Shown here piece after piece: positions 29,212 through 41,200 of a DNA stretch of 64,000 bases. The notes under the pieces are model-generated. The model was not told where the DNA came from. It saw nothing but the letters and a program-made list of their open reading frames with translations, and did no database searches. A program made the translations under genes and the position numbers. Source of the stretch: Lutjanus erythropterus (Eukaryota > Chordata > Actinopteri > Lutjaniformes > Lutjanidae); NCBI GenBank assembly GCA_020091685.1, contig CM034599.1, positions 22,939,928 to 23,003,927 of the forward strand, given 5' to 3'. The number at the start of each line of letters is the position of its first letter. Position 1 is the first letter of the stretch.

Positions 29212-32200
29212 TGTGCAGGCAGGACTGACACAGTGATAAACTGAGTGGTTAATGGGGAGAGAGTGAGCGGGGACAAGCTGAGGCGCCATGGCAGGGAGGT
29301 TTGTAGATGATGCAATGGTGACACCCAGTGGTCAGTGTTTGGGAGTTAACATTTGTGTATTGATTTGAAAAATCTGTTAATTGATTTTGAAAAGTGGAAC
29401 AGAAATACAGCCAAACAAATGCACAAAAAAACAACAAATGTAGAAGAAAAAAACAGCAAAAAAAGGAGGAAGAAACATTTTCAGTGACACAAAAAGAGGT
29501 TGCACATAATTTATCACATAAGTTAAAAGGTATTGACTTATGACACTATGACACAGATACCCAGTGAGGCCATTAATAACAACACTGACATAGTGAATCT
29601 AAATTTCTCCAGATGAAACCCATTTCCCAATTCCTTCAGCCACATATCAAACACTGGGGGCTTCTCAGATTTTTCAATTGGTAACATTTGTGTATTTTTG
29701 AGTTATTAATTCTGTCATGGAGGCAGATTTTAGTATCTATGAAGCAGCATGATTTCACAGACTTAATAGGTTGTGTTTTGTGTGTTTCAGCCTAAAGCCT
29801 GTGCTCAGCACTGCTCCATATTCTTGGTTGTAAACGACATCTTCAGGTGAGAGCTGGTGTGTCGTTTTGTGGTTGATGTGATGCTCACATGTGTAAGTGT
29901 TGTGTTTTTTGTTTGTAACATTTTCCGGCCACATTGTGTGTGTGTTTGTCCAACAGGTCTATCCTTAAGCAAACTGAAGGGCCTGAATCTGTTAAATATC
30001 TTATCCAAACCTTTACCAGCTGTTTTCTCAGGGAACTGGCCCTGCTGCAGCATCAGGTAGGCCTGGACTTCTCAATGTAAGATCTGAATGCATGGCATGA
30101 ATATTTGTTTCTTTTAGGGCTGCATCTAATGATTATTCTCATTATCAAGTAATCTCCCCATTTTTTATATTTTTGTTGAATTAATTGACTAATCTACAAT
30201 TTCCCAAAGCTCAAGATGACATATTCATAGTCCTTGTTTGTTCTGACGACAACCCAAAACCCAAAGATATTTGCTTTACTATCAATGGAAATAAAGAAAA
30301 GCCGTAAATCTTGGCTGGAACAAGTGATTTTTCTTTGTATTGTGCTTGAAAAATGACAAACGGATAGTTGAAAACATGAATTGTTTAAATTGTCTAACTT
30401 GTTAACTTTTTTTTATTAATCAAGCGACCTCTATTTCATTTTTGAAAAATCAAGTTAAAATTCAGATCTAGTTAATATTAGAATTATCATCTGTTAATTT
30501 TTGTGTGGAGAGACAAAATAAAAAAAAATCCATGTTTTCTTGTCTTTTCTTGTTTCACCAAGTTTTATATTGAAAACTTCCCAATAATTTGTAGTGACAT
30601 CACGTCCTTTGCAATGTCAGTGATTTCACTGATACAAAGCAAACCCACACTGCATGCTGTTTCTGCCTCTCGGAGACAGTTGCTAAATCTGGTTGATGCT
30701 GTGCAGTATCTAAACTTTTTCAAAGCAATGAAAACCAATTTTAATAGAAATTTTGAACAGTAATACTGATCATCCAAATTTTACTGTGCGTTATCATTAA
30801 ACCAGTAATTGGTTCATCCCTAAAGTACAGAGGTCTTTTTACTGATGAAATCTCAGATATTAAAGTCCAATGGATTATGAACAGCACAGTCATCAGATTT
30901 TATCTGGATGCTGCAGTTTTACTGGTACTGCTGACAACTTTGGTGAAGGAATGAAGGAATTTAAATTCCTCTTTAGACAGGATGTTCACCTAAACTGTAC
31001 AACAGATGTCCAATTATTCTCAGCCACCGTCTTTACTGTAAGTAAAAGGATGGTTACTTTGATGCCGCTGGCTTAGATGCACACACAGGGCGATGAACAA
31101 TTACCTCCCCTCTGCAGGCAAATTCACTTAACATTTGATGAATCCTCCACATCATTATCACTTGATCTCCAGCCGGGAGCTCGCTGCTTACACGCCACAC
31201 ACACCCTGCAGTTCACAACTCTGCCTCATAGACAATAGATGCAAATGGCTTTTAAATCATCAATTTGCAAGTGATAACTTTACACAAGTAAAACACCTGC
31301 AATGTGTGGAAACCGTTGGGAGCTGTTACACTGACGTGGCACCATTTATTTTTCAACTTTTACTAAAACTCTCAGTCCTCACAGATTCTCTCAGATTTAT
31401 ATCTTGTGTGACTGTAGGGAATAATCTGGTACTCAAATGTCAGCCATTACTGTCAAAAGGCCAGAAAACAGACAAGTTACGATGTGATGTATGACTTGCT
31501 ACACGGTTTTGTGAATATAGCCTAACTCCTTTTCGCCTCTATTAACCAGTAGATGGCAGTGCTACAGTGTATTTACAGTGGCCTCCACACTTTTATGGCT
31601 ACAGTCACACAGCACTAAACGCTACCTATTACATGCCACATTGCACATTAGCACCCACTGTATCACCGTTACACAGCCTCCCATTCAAAATGTCATTTTT
31701 CAGGCTTTCAGAGCACAATGATGTACGAGTTTAAGGTAAGCGTGATTTACACTGATGAAGCTCAAGAAAACTTGTGATTTGTGTTGTTTCAGACAAGTGT
31801 TTCTTTGAAGGCCCTGTTCCCACAGTCACCTCAGAGTGTTCTGGTTCCTCTCTTGACCCTTCCATCAGGTCAGTGTGTACATATACACTCTACATCTGTG
31901 TGTGTGTGTGTGTGTGTCTGTGTCTGTCTTCTGGATATTTCACTCGTGACACAATGCACAAAACCCTGTATTGTGAGAGTCTATTCAGGTGTTCTTTAAC
32001 TGTGTGTCAACAGAGTTTTCCTGCTGCGGAGTGAATGGGCTCCTGTGTGTCTTCTTGCAAATCAATTATAGTTAGTTAACAACCATGTTAAGTGTTAAAT
32101 GTTGAAAAAGTTGACATAAAGTGTCATACCTCAGATGAGATTTATACTGATGTTTAAAGGGACAGTCCATCCCCAAATTAAAAAACTATATATTTGTCTT

Positions 32201-35200
32201 CCTTTGTTTTGAGTTGCAGAGTTGGAGATTGTTTGTAGAGATATCTGCCTTCTCTCCAGTGTAATGGAACTAGATGGCACTTGGTTTGTGGGGCTCAAAG
32301 TAAATTGTTATTTCTGTAAAGTCAGTGAAGATATAGCCAAACAGCATGCATGAGACACCTTTAAGTGTTATTTTAGACAAGAGGAAAGTTTTTAAACTGA
32401 GAAATCTTCCTTAGCTCATGTATGTAGAAAATGACATCAAATGGGAATTAAGGAGAGCTAGACTATGCCATTAACAAATAGTTGCAGACAAGCTAAGCAA
32501 TAATAACTTCAGCTCAGCCTGGGACAGTATCAGGACTCACAATGCAAAGAAAGAGTTGAACTACAAATGTTCATTTCAAACTGTGGTACATAAGAAAGCA
32601 GAATCCATCACCAGTTTCAGTTTCTACAATCTGAGTTCCTCCTCAGACTTCTACTAGCTAAAACCATGGTCATTTATTTGCCTCATGTTGCATAATGTTT
32701 AACTTAATATCTTGGTATTAGTTTTATTGTAACTTTTGTTTTTTTTTTTATCTTTTTACCTGGCTGATTGATTTTACACAGTATCTATGTTTTCTTGGTC
32801 CTAGTGTTGTATTTATGTGCCTTGTGTTTTCAGAATCAGAATCAGAAATACTTTATTGATCCCTGGGGGGAAATTGTTAATTTTATATGTGCAAAATGTA
32901 TGCATCCCACTGCTGCACAACCTATTGTCCCATTGTCTGACAAATAAAGTTATGAAGTTAAGAAACAATCCACAGCAAGGTCTGTGGATTATCTTGAGTA
33001 ACAAGGTCATGATTTTAAGAAAGAGACATTGCTTTTAGGTTTTTCAAATGTGTGTGTTTGTGATGCTCAAAGCACCACGAATGCCATTTATTTACATTAT
33101 ATTCAAGAGAAGGCAGACACCATTGATACAGCCATTATCTCCAAAAGTCGGCAATTCACACCAAAACAATCTAGACTGATAAATATCATGATATATATTT
33201 TTGTTTTTGGGGTGAACTGTCCCTTTAAGTTGCCTGTTTTGTATAAGCCACATTATTATGACACACAAATACACCTTTTTATTATTCTCATCAAGAAGAA
33301 CCTATATAATCTATACTGAATACGTATTAGCGGTGTTTATGTATGGGAATCCTTACTGTTGAAGGGATGCTCAGTAGGTGAGTGCATGGGTACAGCGGAG
33401 TGGTGCTTATCTGTGTGTGCCCAGACTGGCCTGTAGGCAGGAATGATTTACATGAATGGGGCCATTTAGGGACACAGTGGAGCCCAGCCAGAACTCCGAG
33501 TTAATTATTACTGTGTGTGTATGTGTGTGTGCAGTGAAGGGCAATTTTTCACCAGAGACTGAATGGAAATGGTACTGTGAAAAAGTTGAAGATTTGAGGT
33601 TTTATCATGATTTGTGCTCCCTATGAAAAAGTAATAAATTAAGACTAACATTGCATTGTTAAAACAAAGCCTCGGGGGGAGAGACCTGGATCAAGATATC
33701 AAGCATATGAAATGTTAGAGTTTGTGTGTCAACTTGAAGTGTCATTTAGGTGGGATTTTAGTGCAACATTTGGCCTGTAGTAGGAAAGTTATTTTTGACA
33801 GAACAATGAGGCATGTTACAAACACCATGCCGGCCCCTTAAGCAGTTAAAAATAATAATCTGAACCAGGAAAAAGTAATTTTGTTAACTAACAGTGGTTT
33901 TCCTGTTCTGCTTGGAAAATACTGATGCCTGTTATTTGGAAAATCAAAAATGGACTTGTGCTACCCTCTGGACAGCAGTAACTTCCTGAAGACTCAGGTG
34001 GTTGAGACAAGGTATTTGCCCATGGTGGAGGCTTGCATTCTCCGATTTCCATTCTAATTTTACACTTATGTCTTTTGTACTTGAAAAACAAACAAGATGT
34101 TAATGAGTGAGCTGCAGGGGTGCTGCTTGGTGGATTTTGTTACATTTGGACAGACCCAGGCTAGCTGTTTTTGTCTGTTTGCAGTGTTTATGTGAAGCTA
34201 TGCTAACCAGCTGCTGGCAGTAGCTTCATGTTCGTTGCATGAACATTAAAGTGGTATTGATCTTTTCCCTTAACTCTTAGCGAAGAAAGCCAGTAATTGT
34301 ATTTCCCAAAATGTCAAACCATTCTTATGTTGAGGTGCAGAATACTTCCATGTATAGAAAAAAAAGAGGGACACACTCAGGACTAATGTCATCCAAACAG
34401 ATTTTTACTTGTTTATGTCGGGCAGAAAATCACACAAACTGTTTTCTGCCATTCAGCCTGCACCATAGATCATGCGAATAAATATAATTGTAATTAATAA
34501 ACATTACAAAACAACTATGTTCATCTCTATAGACATCGGGTTTTTCACTGTTCAGAAATCAGGTTAGACCAATAGTTGGCCATCAATAAAAAACAATTTT
34601 TATTTTGTTATGTGTGTTGATTATGTTTTTTTTGCATGGTCTGACAAATTTTCACAATAAATTATGTGGAAATTAATGCGTGATAATGAGTGGTGTGATC
34701 TATGTGATACCATTCTATATGAGGTCACATTGATTAGCGATTACTTTCACTCAATAACATGACCTGATTCAAGCAATGTATGCTGGCATCTGCACACTGA
34801 TGAGGGATGGATAGCCAAAAACATTTTGTGTGATTTTCTGCCAGATATGACCAAGTAAAAACCTGTTGGGATGCTATTACTCCTGAGTGCGACCATCTTT
34901 TTTTTCTATATATGGACATATGCAATTAGGATAATGCACCAGATGGTCAGAGTGTAGTGGTAACCCTGTGGATTGGACTGGTCCAGAATACTTCCAAATA
35001 AAAGACAAACTCCGAAAGTTAAGTTATTGCTGTCCAGAGGGCGACACAAGTGAGTTTTGCACAACTTTTCAAATATCATGCAGAAGTATTTTCCAAACAG
35101 AGCTGGATAAATTGCTGTTAGTGAACACAATTACTTTTCTAGTTATTATTAGTAACAGTTTAAAGGGCCAGAGTGTTTTTTTTGTCACATGCCACATTGT

Positions 35201-38200
35201 TCTGTCAAAAATACCTTTACTGCCGCAGAGCAAATGTTGCACTAAAACTCCATCTAACTGACTCCTAACAAGCTCATAACAAATATTTCAAATACTTGTT
35301 TTTCAATTTCAGTGCTTGCTTAACTAACTCTTGGATAGAAAGCAAATTAAGTTGAACTCTTCCTTTAACATTGGCTAGATAGCTGGCTTTGAATATTGTG
35401 AATACTAACTGATGGTAAAAAAAAAAAAAAAGTACATATACAGTAATTGCTACAGGTAATCATTATGTCTGTCTAACTGAATGTGTTCTTGCAGAGATGC
35501 CCCAGGAAGCTTGGAGACATCACCTGAACTGGCTCAGCGGCTCATTACAGAGACTGACAGAGGAGGAAGAGGAGGGAGATGGAGACGGCAGCAGTAGCAC
35601 CAGGTGAGAGTGAGAAAGGCTCGCAGAGAGAAATGTGTTAATGTGGGTCCGCTTCCAGCACCCTCCTGAATGCCTGTGTAGTGTTCTTATTTCCATTAGC
35701 TGCTGTTGAGGGGGTGGTTAGTCAGATATTTTCCCTTTGCATCACAGCAGAGAGGTCCTGGTGCACTATGTGGCTCCTCCAAGCACTCATTAGAAGCTAT
35801 TAGCTTGGGAAAGAGAGAGCCGAGGAGAAAACAAGTGTTGGTAAGCCCACTAAGAGTGAGAAAAAGAATGCAGAAGAAGAACCAGAGAACAGGGAGAAAG
35901 TGGACAGAGGAAAATATATTATATTAGCATGAAATGGATAAAAGCAGAGAGTGAGTGGCCTTGGTTGGACAGATTTGAGAAAAACAGGATAGGGGATGCA
36001 GATAAAAAGCAGAAAGCAGTTGATATCCTAGAAATGGAGACGGCCGACTTGATACCCTCCAGCTGCGGTTTTTAACAGGGCCCATTATCCCCACCACTGC
36101 TCCATTCTCGAACTCCGTGCAAAATTCCCAAAACATTGTTCCGAGCCAGCGGTGGGAAAGTAGTATGTTGTGTTGCTCCGAGTGAAGATGCAGCTGCCAG
36201 GGCCCTGCAGAGGGGTCCTGCTGCTGTTCGTATTTGAGAGCCAAGGCGAGATGAGGAAGAGAACTCTAATGATGGTGTTAGGGAAATTTGAGAGATCCGT
36301 ATCGCTCTTCTTACTTCGAGTCATAGTGGCCTTGTTGCGGTTCTCTTTCTGCTTAAATCTCAGTCCATCCTGCAAGCTTGCTCACTTTTTTACATTCTAG
36401 AACTTCATCATATCAGATGTGCTTGATGTTCACTCTTAAAAGGACTTGATTTTTCTTACCAAAAAAAAAATAAATGTTAGCTATCACATATAAGAAAAAG
36501 AAAAAGGGGAAAAACTTCAAATTCAAGAAGCTGTAATCAGAATGTAGATAAAAACAAAAAAAGCTTTACACTCAGAAAAAGAACAGAATTGTGGTACATT
36601 AATCCACAGTCAGACTACAAAAAGTACAAAAAAAAGAAAACTGAATCCCTTTACTTCAGTTCTTTTTTTTATTTCAGCACAGAACAATACAATGCAGACA
36701 AAAGACCAGGAAATAATTTTTGCCTGGAAAAACATGAAAGACTTATCAATTGTTACATCAACTGGTCATCTCTGCTGTAGTCATATTTTTCCTTTTGCTG
36801 TCTCACTTTCTGTGCTCTGCCATCCCTCATGTGCTTCTGGCAGGACTGCGTTCTGCTTCTTCCAGTGTTGAGTGAAAAGAGAGTGAAGCATTACAAATGT
36901 GAATGTGATTGATTATAAAGAGGTGGTAATAGATAAAATAAAGTTTGTCTAGATTTAATTTGGATTTTGTAGGTTGAGTTGTTATTTAATGCTATAAAAG
37001 CATAAAATGTGGTTCATCACTGTTTTATATTTTTTCTGTGGGATGAAATATTGCCAGTTCAAAGAGCCAATCGCAGCTGCCCCTCAGTGTGATGTCACAA
37101 CTGGGAACAAATAATGAGATTCAGTATCTAATTCTGAATCAGATTTGTCTCTTGATCATCCATTGCTTCTGTCAGTGGGGGTGGGACTAATATTAATGGC
37201 AGCCACTCAGAGTTGTGGCTCATTAATAAAGCTCTTACGATGTAAATGGTGTAAATTATTGCACTGACAATTATCAGTTGTATTTTACAACAGTAGTTTG
37301 GGGCAGGAAATTGAGAAGGAGAAAGTTGTACATATTCACACACATAGCTTGGAAAATGTGAGGCTGGGGTGGGTTACGTGCCAGGATGTTTAGGAACTAA
37401 ATGAGACCACCCAAATAGCACCGTCAGCCTTATAGACTTGAGAAATTGGGAACAAACTGACAGTGAAAAAAAAAAAAATTGATTTGACAAGAAATTCTCT
37501 CCTCTTACTTGTTTTTTCCAGAGGTTTTAGCCACATTTGCAGCCTTCATCTGCAGATTGAGTTTGCTCAGTTGTCATGTTGATGGATTAGTTATTATCAT
37601 GTGACCCAAGTACAAAATTTCACTCTTGTGAAATTCAATCTTCTGGTGAAGGCTTCAAGATGTGTCTAAAAGTTATGGAAAAATCAAGTATTTGGGCTTG
37701 GTTTAGTCAAAATGCAGTTTCCAAGCTAGAAAATAAAATTTAAAGATAATTGATTATTTTTGCTGTGAATTATTCTTTTTTTTTAATCCATGCAACACAT
37801 GCTCATGTAATTATGTTCTCTAGTGTGCTGCAGTGTGGTATCCTTCCACCACACCAGCATGGAAAAGTCCTTCAGACGCTCAAAGGAGTCAAGTACTTTG
37901 ACAGCTCTCTGCCTTTAGTGTTGAGTATTGGTTTTCCTCCTGTCCTGTAGGGGGCACTACAAAGTTTTTGAGACCTGGTTCCTGCTTGTCCAGTGTGCCC
38001 ACTGGGTGCAGGTGGCCACCCAGCTGCTGGTGACATCTGGGCCTGAGGACTGTGGGCCTCTCCTGTGGCTGCTGACCTTCTACCACCACCCCACCAACAG
38101 GGGGCACCACAGAGCACTGCAGCTGGTAAGAATTTCTCTTAAATGGTGCACTATTTTCATTTATCTATTTAATAATGTTAAGATATTAATGCTAATGTTA

Positions 38201-41200
38201 ATATGCTAAATATACCTCAAACGACTGACAACTGTGCCCAGCCTCATAGAACTGCTGGCATGGTTATAAACTGAGTGCTTCATTTATAATACAGATTTAC
38301 AATCAATATTGATCTTAAGTACAACTTCCACAGAAAACCATGCATAAGTAGTTATTTAGGAAATGGTTTTATAGGGGCCTTGCAGTTTGTGCCCAAGCCT
38401 GTGGTGAAGTTTGCATTGGCTTTATGCAGCAGCGACACACTCTTAAGCTACGTGTTTGGCTTTGTTTGTCAACCCACTATTTAGTCAAGCAAATAATACA
38501 TGTAGAGCTGCAGCGATTATATTTGATAATCGGTTGGTTTAATCAGTTTCAGTAATTAGCAAAGAAAAAAAGTCACAGTTTTCTAATTTCAGCTTTTACT
38601 CCTCAGTGCCAATAAGCTAAATGTCTTTGTATTGTGGACAAAACAAGACATTTGAGGATTTCATCTTGGGCTTTGGGAAACACTGACGCTTTTCACAATT
38701 TTAAAGACTAAACAACAAAGCAAGAAGAAAATTGACAGATTAATAAACAATGAAAATAACTGTTAGTTGCAGCCCTAAATCTGTGTTGCCTGGCGTCAAT
38801 CTCCTCTACCTTCCCCATACTGATTCATATACCTAAACTCTGTGTATCAGCTGAAAGCGAGTATCGATCCAGTACCAGTGTGTTAGAAAAAATGTTTATT
38901 GTTGTTGTTGTTTTAGCAGCTCTATACTACTAACTCTGTATGGATGTGATGTGATTGCTGTCATTGTTGCTTGTCCTGGCTCAGGTTACACAATGTAAAA
39001 TACGAACAAATACATACAGAAAATGACTTCACCATCCTGGGGAAAAGAATTGCGTACGTGACACTGCTGGGTAGTAGCAGGGTCCCCTTTTGGGGTTAAT
39101 AAATTATGTAGTATTGGAAGAACCTGTGTAAGCATGGTTTATTATGCTCAGTATCTTTTATGAATTGAACATAAACACAGTTATCTTTGGACTAATATAT
39201 AGTATAAATCTCAGAACACTTTTGGAAAAGAGGGCCTTGTTGTTTTGTTGCCATTTAATTTTGAAATCTATTTTGACATTTTGCTCGTAATCTTAATTAG
39301 ATTTATGTTGCTTGCGACAATGGTGTAGCTAAAGATCTGAGGTTTGTTTGATATGAGAGGAGAGCAAAGTAGTTTGTATATAATCTCACTAAGTCTGTCT
39401 ACAGCATGTGCAGTATCATAACTCAAGAACGTAACAATGTGGACGCTCTGTTATTTGCTCTTGGCAGGTGTATTGTCGTTTAAAGCCACAGAACAAATAC
39501 GGAGAAAGCAGAATAACACATTAAAGAATAAATTATGGATGAACCCTATCTGAGAGGGAGAGAATGAGACAGTGGCGAGCAGAGAGTACAGAGATACAGA
39601 TGAGGGAGGGGAGCCGGGTGAAAAGGGTGATGTAGTATTGATTTCCCAGTGAGTGTCTGGCCAGCTGGCCTGAGTTTCATCTCTCTGTCTCCTGTTTGTC
39701 CGCCTCCTCTCATAACCCTGGGAGACTCGCTGTCGTTGCCGCCATCTCGTGTGTTCAGCTCACACGGGGTTGTCTTTGCTCATCATTTGTGAGTTACGAA
39801 TGTATTGATTTTGCAGGAAAGATACTTAAAGCAAAGCTTCTTGATTCCAGTGTGGTCTATAAATAAACATCTGTCAGCTGACCTTAGATTTGTCATGTGA
39901 CCTGTGTTTCCAGGTGCGTGCCAAAGAAGCATGGAACCACCTACACCCCCTGTTCATTGTCTCAGCTCGTCCTCTTCCTGTTGACTGCCTGCACTCATTG
40001 GTCTCCCTGCTGTCATCACCACAATCTCAGCAACCATCGCAGTCTCCATTATTGATCCTCAGCCTCTTAGTCAACTTTACTGTTTTCTCCCAACAGTCGC
40101 TGAGTGGATCAACAGAGATTTTACAAGCGGTGAGGAAATGATCTGTTTTCGTCCGCCAAAAATCTGTTCTAATCTGTTTAGACAGTCATGCACAACATGA
40201 CTCATTGTACATTTTGTTCTGTAATGAACAAAACTGAGACTTTAAGTTCATTCATGACCTAAGAACCAGTAGCTGACGAAAAAAACATCTCACCACAAGC
40301 ACTACTTTATAGCTTCTCTGCAGCTTTTGACCCCATCACAGCAAATTTCCTCACCATGGAATTGTAGATGTTTAAATTCCCACTCCTGTGATTACTTTGA
40401 GGACCTTTCATATGTGTTGGCTGAAAAGTTGAGATTGAAAGTTCAGTCTTGACCATGAAAACAGCAGTTGACAGAACAATCTCGCAAGTTCAATTTAGTA
40501 GAAATGTAGATTTTTTTTTTTTTTATAGCTCTGATGCTTCTATTAAAGTGAGAACAGACCAGTGGTTCTCAACTCTTTTCCTTAAGTGACCCATTTTCTA
40601 TCATTTAGTAAACTGACAATCTCTGATATCTTTCCTGGTTGTTTTATATTCTATTCAATGGATAACATTAACTGCACAGACAAACTGTTAAACTGTTCAC
40701 AAACAATTAACCCAAATAGTGATTGCAAAAAGTGCAGAACTATTTCCTGTGAATACTGCATCAGAGATGAATTTTCCTGATGTTTTTGGTAATTTTTCTT
40801 ACAGTTCTCTGTATGATGATTTTTTTTTTTATGTGTAACAGTCATCCATACTTAACTGGCTTTTTGATAAATTCAGTATTTTCATCTCCCTGACACTTGG
40901 GCATAGTTCTATTTGCTCTTTTGTTTCAACGACATAGCTTTTAATGCAGAATGAGGCTGTATAGCAGAGAGTGAAGGCTCTGTGAATATACCTCGTGTTC
41001 AGGTCTTCACTCTGCCCTGTGAGAATTTTTGAAGTGTATATGTTAAATAGTAATCTCAACTTTTAAAGTAGTTTTCTTTAAAGAAATGAATTAAATGTTG
41101 AGATATAAAAAGTTTTCTTACACCGCTTAAAATCAAGTACTCTTCACAACCCCAGTGAAGCTTTGGAGACCCCTAGTGGCTGTGTGGATTTCCAGGTTGG

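Larger units (their letters stand above)
23269..29790 (+). other. FANCC intron after coding exon 7, 6.5 kb
   Basis: It contains a plus-strand common fish repeat at 23690-24020, a 31-bp tandem repeat at 24694-24774, a hAT-like element at 25154-26405, and a (GT)n tract at 29181-29207. The stretch 28020-28500 is not obviously repetitive and might be regulatory. No exon was recognised. Confidence 0.55.
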
